A stretch of 64,000 nucleotides of DNA from JAVJSD01 sp040219575 (GTDB lineage Bacteria > Planctomycetota > Planctomycetia > Pirellulales > Pirellulaceae): positions 39,104 through 103,103 of the forward strand of contig JAVJSD010000140.1 in NCBI GenBank assembly GCA_040219575.1, given 5' to 3'. This document shows, in pieces, positions 18,543 to 27,439 of the stretch (positions within the stretch are counted from its first letter, which is position 1; every line of letters starts with the position of its first letter). Below the pieces are notes generated by a model that was not told the origin of the DNA, searched no databases, and saw only the letters and a list, made by a program, of their open reading frames with translations. The position numbers and the translations under genes are program-made.

Positions 18543-18763
18543 GTCAAGGTGAGTGGTGAGTCAAGGTGAGTGGTGAGTGAGTGGTAATTGGAAGCCGGGC
18601 CCCCGCCTCCACGTTTCGACGCGTCATCACGCGTTCCCTCGCACCTACTCACCTACTCACCTACTCACCAAGATCATGGCGACGACAAGTCGTCGGCTTG
18701 GGGCGAGTACGCCCGTGCCGACCACCACTCACCACTCACCACTCACCACTCACCACTCACCAA
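18543..18763. repeat. GTGAGTG/ACTCACC heptamer repeats around a family C palindrome
   Basis: Tandem GTGAGTG-type units (18550-18590) face complementary CCTACTCA and ACCACTC units (18650-18672 and 18723-18763). A family C unit GACGACAAGTCGTCGGCTTG lies at about 18679-18703 between them. The arms could pair as a long imperfect hairpin between two same-strand genes. Copy number of such repeats is prone to slippage. Confidence 0.7.
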
Positions 18764-18772
18764 GTCACCAAA

Positions 18773-21700
18773 TCACTCCACTGGCGTGATTTCGACCGCC
18801 AGGCCGTCGACCCAGTGCTTGTGTTCATCGGTGTAGTACAGATAAGCACGGCTGGCCGGGGCGGTGTAGTTGCCGGGGACGGCGGCGACCAGGCTCAACG
18901 GCAGATCGACGCGCTGCTCGGCCGAGAGCACCCGCCAGTAGAGCACCACTTCGCGGCCCTTCACCTCGTAGGCGGCGATCTTGCCGGCCTTGACCAACTC
19001 CTTGAGTTGATCGTGCCGCACTTCCAGACCGCCGGGAATGCCGATGATCGCGGTCGGCGTGGGAACATCCTCGCCGGTGCGATTGATGATCGCCACCTCG
19101 GCCTCGGTCACCGCGCCCTCGTCGATCTTCGCGTCCCGCAGGCTCACCTCCAGGTGCAGCTTGCAGTCGGCCGAGGTGTCGGGCTTCAGGCTGTGGAAGT
19201 CGACCGCCACCGAGTACGGCATCTGCGAACCGTCGGTCATCCGCAGTTGCACCTTGTGCTCGCCCGCGGTGAGCAGTTCGGCCAGCGCGGGAAGCTCGAT
19301 CGCGCCTTCGGTTTCGGCGGTGAACGACACGGGCTCGCCGACCACTTGCCCGTCGACCAACAGCTCCAGGCTGCCGGGCGACTTGGGCTTGGCCCGCGAG
19401 GCGTCGTAGGCCACGATGGCCCGCAGCGCCAACACGGTCGATTGCGTGGAGCCGAAGCGGCCCGCCTTGCAGGTTTCGGCCAGGTACTGAATCCCCTTTT
19501 CGACCTGCGAGACGTAGCCGGGGTTGTTGAGCCACGCTGTGACGGCCAGCGCCGTCGTCTCGATCTTCAGCGCCTCGCCGCCGCTGCCGACGACCGACGT
19601 CGTGGCGCCTTCCAGCGAGCCGTCGTCGGCCTGTTTGCCGGCCAGCTTGTCGAGCAGATGCTCCTCGCCTTCCTTGTCGCCGGCCAGCACCAGCACGTTG
19701 GCGGCCAGCGCCATGACGTAGGTGTTGTCGGTCGACTCGCCGGCGCTGCGAGCGAATTCCACTTCCTTCGACAAGTCGGCGTCCACGCCGGCCGAGAGCA
19801 GCGCCCAGGTGTCGTACGTCGAGGCGCATTCGGGGTCGGCCAGCCAGGTGTGCAGCGTGTGCGTCTTGCGGGCGTAGCCGCCCTTGCCGTCGCGCTGCGT
19901 CAGCAGCCAGTCGCGCGTCCGCCGCAGCATGTTGTCGTCCACGTGGCGAACCTTCGCCATGTCGGTGAACTCCAGCAGGCCGTAGGCGGTGAGCGCGTCG
20001 TGGCCCGGGTCGTTGCCGAACCACTCGTAGCCGCCGTTTTTGCACTCGAACCCGGTCAGCCGCTGATAGGCGGTTTCCAGGATCAGGCTGCTGCGCTCGA
20101 CCAGCGAAGGATCGACCCCCTGGTGCGACATGAAATACTGCTGCGCCATCACCAGCGGATAGGTCGTCGAGCTGGTCTGCTCGAAGCAGCCGTACGGCTC
20201 GCGAATCAGTCCCTCGAGCGCCTCGTTCATGCTGGCCAGCGGCGTGGGATAGACCAGCACGCGGGCGTTCACACTGCCGGGCACAAATTCCTCGGGGATG
20301 GAGATCTCGTGCGTGGCGGTGTCGCCGGGGCCGATCAATCCGCCGCGGCCGATCAAAATCGGGAAGCCGCGCGGCACGACCTTCAGCGTCCGCGTCACCT
20401 TGTCGGAGTACGGCAGCGCGTTGGCGGTGAGCACGAACTCCGCCTCGCCGTTGTGCGGGCCGACCTGCACATCGACCATGCGGCGAATGCGCCCGTCGCC
20501 CGGCAGCGCGAACTTCGGCAGCGACGAGGTGATGCTCAGCGACGTATGGGCCTTGGCCCCAAAGGCCGCTTCCAGCGGCGCCGGCGTGGCGTTGACCACC
20601 CCGACCGGCACGCGGATCAGGTCGCCCGAGGTGACTTCCAGCGGCAACTTCGGTTCGAGATAGAACGGCTCGACAGAATCGATCTGCCGCGCCTTCGAGC
20701 CGATCGCACCGCTGGCCGCGTAGGCGTCGGCGAAGATGCGGAAGCTGCTGACGCTGTCGTTCAGGCCGAACTCGAACTCCGCCTTGCCGTCGGCGTCGGT
20801 CCGCAGACCGGCGTGCCAGAAGAGCGTCTCGGTGAAGTCGGTCCGCTCGCCCGGCTGGCGATCGGCGCGGACCTGGTGGGCGTACACGCGGACGACGGTG
20901 AAATCGTTCCGCTGCGGGACGAGAGCCGGCCGGTCGGCCGCGATCAGCATGTCCGCTTCCTGGGCGAGTTCGGCCGCCTGCAATGCTCTACCGAGTTCGC
21001 GACGCTCTTCGAGTTGTTCCGCCTGGCCGATGTCCTGCGGCTTCGCCGCCCTCCGCTTCGCATCAAACGCGCGCGGCGCGGCGGCGCCGGCCGCCTGATT
21101 CGCTTCCCGAAGTTTGCGCGCGCCGTCGTTGGCGACGGGCTCGCCGGCTGGTTGAGGGTCGTTCGCGGGCGGCTGCTCGGCGACCGGCGCAACGGCGGCA
21201 TCGGGAACCGGGCCGGGAACAGGGGCACGCGGCGGGGCGGCGGCGTCGACCGCATCTCCTTCCGCGCCATTTTGAAACGCCTCGGCGGGATCCGCCTTTT
21301 CCTCGATGCGGTTCGCCATGGCCGGCATCACGCCGCGGAAGCGCATAGCTTTCGGGCCGCCTCCGCCAAAACCACCCATCAAGGTGGCCTGCTCGCGCGG
21401 CGAGACCATCGTCAGCGCCAACACGCGGCGTCCCTTGTCGCCGTGCCCCGCCAGGAATTTGGCCGTATCGACCAGCGCGAACCGCCGCCAGCCTTGCGTG
21501 CCCAACAACAGATCGACCGCCAGCGGGGCCTTCTCGTTCTCGGGATCGAGATACACATGCGCGTCGGCCAACTCCTTCACTTCGCCTTCCAGAAAGACCA
21601 TCACCGGCAGCCGCGGCGCCTGGTCGCGCTTGTCGATCATCTCCAGCACGCTGTCGTCGGTGACGGTCAGCCCGACCACGGCGCTGACCGGCTTGCCGCT

Positions 21701-23167
21701 CGCATCGCGCGTCTCGACGGTGACCTTCGCCTTGCCGCCCGGCGTGTACTGCGGCTGGTTGGGCGTAATCGTGATCTGGAGCGACTTGCTCGGTTGTCGA
21801 TAAACGAGCCGCTCGGCGACCGGCTTGCCGGCGGCGTCGTACACCGTGGCGATAAGCACACCGGCCGGATCGCGCCCCAGATCGAGTTCGGCCTCGCGGC
21901 CCGCCTCGTTTTCGGCATCCTTCTTCAATTCCAGGGCGACGTCCTTCGTCTGGCCGGCCGTGAGTTCGATGCTCTGCCGGGCGAGTTCGATGTCGCGCTG
22001 CCGCAACACGAGTGTGTATTCACCTTCCGCCGTCGCGCCCAGCGTGAAGCTCGGCTTCGCATCCGCGGCGATGACATTGGCCTGGGACGACAGCACCACG
22101 CCCGATGCCTTCACCTCGGGCAACGGATACTGCGTGCGAATACCGGCCGGCTCGGTGATCTTGAGCAGGTACTTCTCGCCCGCCTTGGGCGTCATCGCGA
22201 AGCGGCCGCGTCCGTCGTGTTCGCTGCGGAACTGGGCGATTTCGGCGCCGGCGCCGTCGATGACGACCCCCGCCAGGTCGGCCGGCTTCTTGGCGGGCGT
22301 AAACGCCTCGAAGTAGACGCGCGTCGGCAATCCGGCGACCAGATCGCCCCCTTCGGGATACATCGTCAGGTCGACCGTCTGCAGCAGGATCGGAATCGTC
22401 TTGCTGGCGGTCTCCACGACGCCGCCGTCTTCGATCACCATCGCCAGCGTCCCTTCGCCGCGGCGGATGTCGCCCGGCAGCGCGAAGCGGGCCTGGCAAT
22501 CGCCCTTGGCGTCGACGCTGCTCGGACCGCGGAACACCTCGTCGCCGTCGACGCGGGCGATGACGGTCACCGCCGCCCCTGCCGGCACGCCGCCTTCGGC
22601 CCGTTCGGTGTGCAGCGTGGCGACCACTTCATCGCCGGGGCCGTAACCGTCTCGCAAAAATTTGATCTGGCTCTTCAGGCGTGGGGCCCGGTAGGCGCGA
22701 ATGTCGAACTTCCGCTCGGCCGGCGCGTGCCCGGCGCCCATATGCTTCAGCTTGATGGTGTACTCGCCGCCCGGTTGTTCGGCGGGAATCTCCCACTTGT
22801 AACCCAGCACGCTGTCTTCGCCTTCGACCCAACCGCCGGCGACGGTGTCTCCCTTGGGACCCGCGATGTCGATCTGGGCGCCGAACGAGATGCCCTGCTG
22901 CAGCGGCTCGCGCGTGGCGTGATGCAGCATCACCGCCCGCATGTAGATCGTGTCGCCCGGCTTGTAGATCGCCTTGTCGGTGCTGACGAAGGTCAGGTAG
23001 CGATTCTCCCCACCCAGTATTTCGGTCGTCGTGGGTTGCTTCGGTTCTTCGGCGGCTGGCTTGTCGGCGGCTTTCTGGGCGAACGTGGCTTGCCAGAACA
23101 ATCCCGCGGCAAGCGTGGCCATCAGCCCGCCAGCCACCCAGCGTAGAGAAGAGACGCGGCGCGACAT
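18773..23167 (-). CDS. Alpha-2-macroglobulin family protein with thioester motif
   Basis: 1464 residues from the ATG at 23167, which is preceded by AGGAGGTTTCTTC; the frame continues upstream only by chance. A signal peptide (about 1-32) leads into macroglobulin (MG) domains with a clear MG1/MG2 pattern (YKPGDTIYMRAV). A Pro/Ala/Asp-rich linker (about residues 615-750) interrupts the MG array. PYGCFEQTSS near residues 990-1000 is the C-x-E-Q thioester motif, followed by an alpha/alpha-toroid (thioester) domain and a receptor-binding-like domain. Such proteins trap proteases by cleavage-triggered covalent attachment. The usual partner PbpC is not next to it; planctomycetes often carry several solitary copies. 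Soluble or envelope location is unresolved. Confidence 0.92.
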   Translation of the reverse strand: MSRRVSSLRWVAGGLMATLAAGLFWQATFAQKAADKPAAEEPKQPTTTEILGGENRYLTFVSTDKAIYKPGDTIYMRAVMLHHATREPLQQGISFGAQIDIAGPKGDTVAGGWVEGEDSVLGYKWEIPAEQPGGEYTIKLKHMGAGHAPAERKFDIRAYRAPRLKSQIKFLRDGYGPGDEVVATLHTERAEGGVPAGAAVTVIARVDGDEVFRGPSSVDAKGDCQARFALPGDIRRGEGTLAMVIEDGGVVETASKTIPILLQTVDLTMYPEGGDLVAGLPTRVYFEAFTPAKKPADLAGVVIDGAGAEIAQFRSEHDGRGRFAMTPKAGEKYLLKITEPAGIRTQYPLPEVKASGVVLSSQANVIAADAKPSFTLGATAEGEYTLVLRQRDIELARQSIELTAGQTKDVALELKKDAENEAGREAELDLGRDPAGVLIATVYDAAGKPVAERLVYRQPSKSLQITITPNQPQYTPGGKAKVTVETRDASGKPVSAVVGLTVTDDSVLEMIDKRDQAPRLPVMVFLEGEVKELADAHVYLDPENEKAPLAVDLLLGTQGWRRFALVDTAKFLAGHGDKGRRVLALTMVSPREQATLMGGFGGGGPKAMRFRGVMPAMANRIEEKADPAEAFQNGAEGDAVDAAAPPRAPVPGPVPDAAVAPVAEQPPANDPQPAGEPVANDGARKLREANQAAGAAAPRAFDAKRRAAKPQDIGQAEQLEERRELGRALQAAELAQEADMLIAADRPALVPQRNDFTVVRVYAHQVRADRQPGERTDFTETLFWHAGLRTDADGKAEFEFGLNDSVSSFRIFADAYAASGAIGSKARQIDSVEPFYLEPKLPLEVTSGDLIRVPVGVVNATPAPLEAAFGAKAHTSLSITSSLPKFALPGDGRIRRMVDVQVGPHNGEAEFVLTANALPYSDKVTRTLKVVPRGFPILIGRGGLIGPGDTATHEISIPEEFVPGSVNARVLVYPTPLASMNEALEGLIREPYGCFEQTSSTTYPLVMAQQYFMSHQGVDPSLVERSSLILETAYQRLTGFECKNGGYEWFGNDPGHDALTAYGLLEFTDMAKVRHVDDNMLRRTRDWLLTQRDGKGGYARKTHTLHTWLADPECASTYDTWALLSAGVDADLSKEVEFARSAGESTDNTYVMALAANVLVLAGDKEGEEHLLDKLAGKQADDGSLEGATTSVVGSGGEALKIETTALAVTAWLNNPGYVSQVEKGIQYLAETCKAGRFGSTQSTVLALRAIVAYDASRAKPKSPGSLELLVDGQVVGEPVSFTAETEGAIELPALAELLTAGEHKVQLRMTDGSQMPYSVAVDFHSLKPDTSADCKLHLEVSLRDAKIDEGAVTEAEVAIINRTGEDVPTPTAIIGIPGGLEVRHDQLKELVKAGKIAAYEVKGREVVLYWRVLSAEQRVDLPLSLVAAVPGNYTAPASRAYLYYTDEHKHWVDGLAVEITPVE

Positions 23168-23337
23168 GAAGAAACCTCCTGTAATGGGACTCGCCCCGGC
23201 GGCGCCTCGAGCGATGGCGCCGATCAGGGCCAGCATGCAGAACTGCGGGCGACGATTGGAGTTAGATTCTCGCCGAATTTCACGGCTAGGGCCATAGACG
23301 CCCCCTGCCGACAAGAAGTTCCCGGTCCGAATTGCTT

Positions 23338-23366
23338 CCCCAAGCCGACGGCTTCGCCGTCGCGCG
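23338..23366. repeat. Family C palindromic repeat
   Basis: The reverse complement of this stretch is identical over about 28 bases to 36841-36868 (GCGACGGCGAAGCCGTCGGC followed by TTGGGG). It lies between the alpha-2-macroglobulin start and the DinB stop. Confidence 0.8.
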
Positions 23367-23381
23367 TCAAAAAGTCGCCTA

Positions 23382-23864
23382 TCAAAACAGCGGCGCCATG
23401 CCGATCATCCGCCGCCAGGTGGAAAGTTGCCCGAGGTGCGCCCCAAGATGAGCGGTCAGCAGAAATGTCACCGCATCCTCGACGGTGGGCAGGGCCTCCT
23501 TCAACATGGGGTTGGGATTGGCCGCGGCGGCTTGTTCGGCGGTCGCGGCCGCCGCCAACTCGCGCGCCTGCGCGAACCCCTGGTCGAACAGGGCCAAGAG
23601 CTCCTCTTTCGACGGATAGTCGGATCGCGTCGTCGTCAGTTTCGAACCGGGCGAGTAGAGCGTCCACCGGTCGTTGGGGAGTTTCTCACCGCCCAGCAGC
23701 GCCTTGACGCCGTCGGCCGAGTAAGCCAGGTGCCCTAGAATCCAGGCCGGGTGATTCACGCCCGGCACCGGTTGCTCGGCCATCCGCTCGTCGGCGACGT
23801 CGCCCAACATCATCTGGGCGTATTGGATCATCAGCAAGTTGCTCTTGATGGCGCTTTCGAACAT
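23382..23864 (-). CDS. DinB-family protein
   Basis: 160 residues starting at MFESAIKSN, with AGGAGCC upstream; the frame extends 12 codons further without support. NHPAWILGHLAYSADG and TAHLGAHLGQLSTWRR give the three His expected to bind one metal in the four-helix DinB/YfiT fold. The family includes thiol-dependent transferases (bacillithiol or mycothiol S-transferases) and many uncharacterised members. The substrate here is unknown. It is separated from the alpha-2-macroglobulin by a family C repeat. Confidence 0.8.
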   Translation of the reverse strand: MFESAIKSNLLMIQYAQMMLGDVADERMAEQPVPGVNHPAWILGHLAYSADGVKALLGGEKLPNDRWTLYSPGSKLTTTRSDYPSKEELLALFDQGFAQARELAAAATAEQAAAANPNPMLKEALPTVEDAVTFLLTAHLGAHLGQLSTWRRMIGMAPLF

Positions 23865-24150
23865 GGCCTGGCTCCTGGTGGTTCCGTGGCGACGAATCAT
23901 GAAACGACATTTTCGCTGAATCCAATCGACGAGGCCAGCCGACCTCGCCGTCGGGCGTACGAAAGGTGTGCGGCCGATACAAGCCCGACGCGCGAGCGAG
24001 TGAATTGCGGTTCACAACTCGGTAAAGAGCCCACTTGCTTGCGCTGCGTGCTTGTGGCTCGTCTTCGAATTTCGCGACGACGGCAGCCTCGTCATCCCCC
24101 AAACTGCGCAGATAGGTCGCCTGCATTACGTCGTAGCGTTGAACAAGTCC

Positions 24151-24243
24151 GGCAGAAAAATCTGCGGCAGAAAAATGAAGACGAAGAGCAAGAACGATCT
24201 ACGCCAATTCCTGCCAATCTTTTTGCCGCCCATTTTTCTGCCC
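24151..24243. repeat. GGCAGAAAAAT inverted repeat (MITE-like)
   Basis: GGCAGAAAAAT-CT-GCGGCAG at the left and its near-complement at the right (about 25-28 bases each) enclose about 35 bases. The arms are A-rich, unlike the surrounding DNA. Similar GGCAGAAAAATG palindromes occur in many bacteria as relics of small non-autonomous elements, but no transposase is nearby. The whole interval 23865-24328 holds no supported gene. Confidence 0.65.
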
Positions 24244-24328
24244 ACCTCTTGGAGTTCGTCGAACGTTTTCTGGGGGCAAGCTTCACCTCCGCAATTAGAA
24301 ACGCCGAGCCCCGAGCCGAATCAGATCG

Positions 24329-24766
24329 TTACTTTACGGCGGGCAGCCCAATGCGGATTCGATGTCGCGATCGATCGGCCTTGCTCGCGACGCGGTTTTC
24401 TTTCCACCACGCACGAATCCCCATCGTGTCGCGTCTCTCCAACAACGCTTCTGAAAATCTCTCCACCGGCAAGCCGATCTCGGCCAAAGCATCGTAAATG
24501 GAGAATTTGTCGATTTCGTCATTCTCCATTACGTCAAACAACGCGGGCACGGCGTCGTCTCCGAGGTACGCCAAGGCGCGTGCCGCCGGCAGCTTCGGAA
24601 TCCGGACCTCATTGGAAGCAGGGCCGTGCCAAACAAAGTCGGAGTCCGAGAGCTTGGCCACATAGAACTCGACCGACTCGACCTCCACCTCCGAATTGCT
24701 GCTCGAACAGGAGCAAAGCGCCGCCGCCAACACGATCAACAACCCAGCCTCGCACTTCCGCCACAT
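24329..24766 (-). CDS. Lipoprotein with a HEAT-like segment, unknown
   Basis: 145 residues. The N-terminus is a lipoprotein signal with Cys20 following A-L-C-S. The middle segment LPAARALAYLGDDAVPALFDVM is a HEAT/PBS-type helical repeat, followed by a weaker second repeat. The C-terminus is basic. G+C is lower than in neighbouring genes. It could bind another envelope protein through its repeat. It is 53 bp downstream of, and co-directional with, another lipoprotein gene. Confidence 0.7.
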   Translation of the reverse strand: MWRKCEAGLLIVLAAALCSCSSSNSEVEVESVEFYVAKLSDSDFVWHGPASNEVRIPKLPAARALAYLGDDAVPALFDVMENDEIDKFSIYDALAEIGLPVERFSEALLERRDTMGIRAWWKENRVASKADRSRHRIRIGLPAVK

Positions 24767-24819
24767 ATTCGGTGCTCCCGATGTTTCGCCCGGATGAGAT
24801 CGGCTGCGGCCGGCGGAGC

Positions 24820-25344
24820 CTACTCCCTGAAGAAGTTTTGAATGCGGGCGTGGCCATTGATGCGGTTGACCAATTCCGATACGCGGGACTCGTCACCAGC
24901 AGGGCCGTTGTAGTAGATCGGATAGTGAAGCTGTTCGACGGTGCATCCGTTTTCGCAATCGACCAGAAAGACGCGTCCCTCCAACAGCATGTACTCCTGA
25001 TCCTGGATCTTGATCGAATTGGGGCCGAGGTACTCCAGATCAAACTTGACGCCGGCCAGTCGCCAGTTGCAATTGAATTTTCTCGACGTCCGCTCCATTT
25101 GGATTCCGCGAAGTTCCGGATGCCGCATGTAGAGCATGAACTGCAGCGTGTTGGTGGGCTTGTTGCTGCTGACCAGGAACGACCGCTGTCCATCCTGCTC
25201 GACCGTTGTGAAGGCGGGGGAAAACTCCTTCGGCGTCAGCGGCGTTTCCACCGCCGGGCCGCATCCGACCAGCAGACATCCCACCGCCAGCAACAGCGCG
25301 GCAGCGAGCTGCGCAGAACGCACCGTCCACACCGTCCGCACCAT
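24820..25344 (-). CDS. Lipoprotein, unknown
   Basis: 174 residues from the ATG at 25344, preceded by a GGGGAG Shine-Dalgarno. The lipobox L-V-G-C gives Cys28 as the mature N-terminus. Mature-domain landmarks are SFLVSSNKPTNTLQFMLYMR, LEYLGPNSIKIQDQEYMLL and FLVDCENGCTVEQL, with two Cys that could form a disulfide. No family was recognised. The open frame continues about 480 bp upstream but there looks like non-coding shadow. Confidence 0.65.
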   Translation of the reverse strand: MVRTVWTVRSAQLAAALLLAVGCLLVGCGPAVETPLTPKEFSPAFTTVEQDGQRSFLVSSNKPTNTLQFMLYMRHPELRGIQMERTSRKFNCNWRLAGVKFDLEYLGPNSIKIQDQEYMLLEGRVFLVDCENGCTVEQLHYPIYYNGPAGDESRVSELVNRINGHARIQNFFRE

Positions 25345-25666
25345 GAGAAGCTCCCCTTGCACTTGCGATTCGAAACATACGCCACCGTCGAAGATTTGCG
25401 ACCAGTTGCTTTCTGATTCTAACGCACTGCTTCCAGCGAAAGCGCGGGCCAACGCCGTAGCATGGCCGCCCCCGGCCGTGAATCGACGTTCCATTTCGAG
25501 GATGTGTCGATCGCCGCACGCACGCTCTGGCGTTTGCAACGCAAAAACACGGGCCAGGGCCCCGTCCTCTCGAATTCGATTGACTTCGCTCGCCGGTCGA
25601 CATATACACAAACCTTGATGCAACGTGTCCCGCCTGAATTTCCCACCTGCTTCCCCAGCAGTAGCC

Positions 25667-26980
25667 ATGCTATCCCACCCTGTCGAACAACGTCCCGTCT
25701 CCCGCCGCCAGTTGTTGCAAGCGAGCCTGCTGACCGCTGGAGGCGCGGCCCTGGCCGATGTGCTGCGTCTGCGCTCGCTGGCCGCCAGCCAAAGCGCTCC
25801 ACGACGCGAAACCTCGGTCATCTTTGTCGTCCTCGGCGGCGGACCTTCGCAATACGAAACCTACACCCCCAAGCCCGAGGCGCCGGTTGAATACCGCGGC
25901 GCGTTCGGCTCGATCAGCACCCGTGTGCCCGGTGTCTCCTTCTGTGAACTGCTTCCGCAACAAGCGCAGCTGATGGACAAGGTCTCCATCGTGCGTTCGG
26001 TGCACCATGAGCAGGCCAGCCACATCGCGCTGCACATCGTGTACACCGGCTACGACCTGCGCAGTTCGGCCAATGCGCTCAAGGGCGAGATGCCCACGGT
26101 CGGCTCGGTCGCGTCACGCGTCCGCGGCGTCGGCCCGACGGGCATTCCCGCGTTCGTGGCGCTGCCCCGCTTATTCGCCTACGCGAGTCCGCATTGGCTC
26201 GGCGCGCAGCATCAGTACTTCGGCGTGCGGGAAGATCCCAACGAGCCCGACTTCCAGGTCAGCAACCTGGCGCCGAACGAAAAAGTGACGGTCGACCAGT
26301 TGCAGGACCGTCGGGCGCTGCGGCGACGTCTCGACCGGCAGACGCGGATGGTCGACCTGGAGCGCAGCGCCGACACGATCGACGCTTTTTCCCAGCAGGC
26401 GTTCGACCTGGTCACCGGCGAGGCGGCTCGCAAGGCCTTCGATATTGAACGTGAAACCCCCGCCCTGCGCGATCGCTACGGCCGCACGAGCATCGGCCAG
26501 CGGATGCTGCTGGCGCGGCGGCTGGTCGAGGCCGGCGTGCCGTTCGTCACCGTGCGGATGGGCGACTGGGACGACCACATCGATCTGCCGGGCCGCATCC
26601 GCAAGCGGGCGCCGGAGTACGACGCCGGCCTGAGCGCGCTCATCAACGACCTGCACGAGCGCGACATGCAGCGCGACGTGCTGGTGGTGGCCATGGGCGA
26701 ATTCGGCCGCACGCCGCGGGTCAATCCCAACGGCGGCCGTGATCACTATCCGGCGGTGAACAACGTCCTGCTCTCCGGCGGCGATTTCCGCATGGGGCAG
26801 GTGATCGGCGAGACCGACCGCAACGGCGCCGAGGTGGTCGAAGCGCCCTATCGTCCGCAAAGCGTGTTGGCCATGGTCTATCGCCACCTCGGCATCGATC
26901 CCGGCATGACCTTCAAAGACTACGCCGGCCGTCCGCGCTACGTGCTCGAGCAACGCGAGCCGATCACCGAGCTGATCTGA
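25667..26980 (+). CDS. DUF1501 protein with twin-arginine-type signal
   Basis: 437 residues from the ATG at 25667. The N-terminus S-R-R-Q-L-L-Q-A with a following hydrophobic stretch resembles a Tat export signal. The core (FVVLGGGPSQYETYTPKPEAP, GEFGRTPRVNPNGGRDHYP) is the DUF1501 family, an alkaline-phosphatase-superfamily relative abundant in planctomycetes and usually next to a DUF1549/DUF1553 cytochrome-like partner. No such partner is present here. Activity is unknown. Confidence 0.9.
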   Translation: MLSHPVEQRPVSRRQLLQASLLTAGGAALADVLRLRSLAASQSAPRRETSVIFVVLGGGPSQYETYTPKPEAPVEYRGAFGSISTRVPGVSFCELLPQQAQLMDKVSIVRSVHHEQASHIALHIVYTGYDLRSSANALKGEMPTVGSVASRVRGVGPTGIPAFVALPRLFAYASPHWLGAQHQYFGVREDPNEPDFQVSNLAPNEKVTVDQLQDRRALRRRLDRQTRMVDLERSADTIDAFSQQAFDLVTGEAARKAFDIERETPALRDRYGRTSIGQRMLLARRLVEAGVPFVTVRMGDWDDHIDLPGRIRKRAPEYDAGLSALINDLHERDMQRDVLVVAMGEFGRTPRVNPNGGRDHYPAVNNVLLSGGDFRMGQVIGETDRNGAEVVEAPYRPQSVLAMVYRHLGIDPGMTFKDYAGRPRYVLEQREPITELI

Positions 26981-27008
26981 CGCCTCGAAGGAATGTCTCC
27001 GCGTAATC

Positions 27009-27366
27009 GTAGCCGATGCTGCCAGCATCGGTGACGAACCCGACCGTGCGCGATGCTGCCAACATCCGCTAGAGCAATGGGCCCCACGTGTCGAAGACTC
27101 TGATTTCCTGCGTAGCCGATGCTGCCAGCATCGGTGAGAGCAACGGTGGAGGAACTATTCGTTCGTAGCGGCCGATCCATGAGAAGGCTATTGAGCACGG
27201 TGGACGCGGCCGACGTTCCCCGACCGATGCTGGCAGCATCGGCTACGTACGAAAACAACGCCTCTACACATGTTGGCCGGCTACCCCAAGTCGCCATGCT
27301 CACCCCGCTCCGCGGTGAGAGCATGGCGCCCAAATGCTCCCACCGATGCTGGCAGCATCGGCTACG
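27009..27366. repeat. Cluster of REP sequences (family A) upstream of the RAYT gene
   Basis: Four good copies of the palindrome GCCGATGCTG-C-CAGCATCGG occur: two with leading GTAG on the plus strand (27009-27035, 27112-27137) and two in the opposite orientation ending CTAC (27223-27246, 27341-27366). A degenerate copy is at 27049-27071. Between copies 3 and 4 a separate hairpin (GCCATGCTC at about 27294 with its complement at about 27328) is present. The GTAG leader plus imperfect palindrome is the layout known for RAYT-recognised REPs. Confidence 0.9.
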
Positions 27367-27439
27367 GGAAAGGCGTGACGGTGGTCGGTTGCATGGGATG
27401 CGATATGATGTTGGTCGCACCTAAGCATGGGGGTGGTCA

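Noticed and set aside
18723..18763. Regular ACCACTC repeats as a possible CRISPR array
   Set aside because: The units are tandem heptamers without unique spacers and no cas gene is present.
18581..23146. Plus-strand open frame of 1521 codons opposite the alpha-2-macroglobulin gene
   Set aside because: Composition is His/Arg/Gln-rich without domains; the opposite strand encodes a full alpha-2-macroglobulin with signal and thioester motif.
24092..24286. Minus-strand frame of 64 codons
   Set aside because: It is a translation of the A-rich inverted repeat and has no Shine-Dalgarno sequence.
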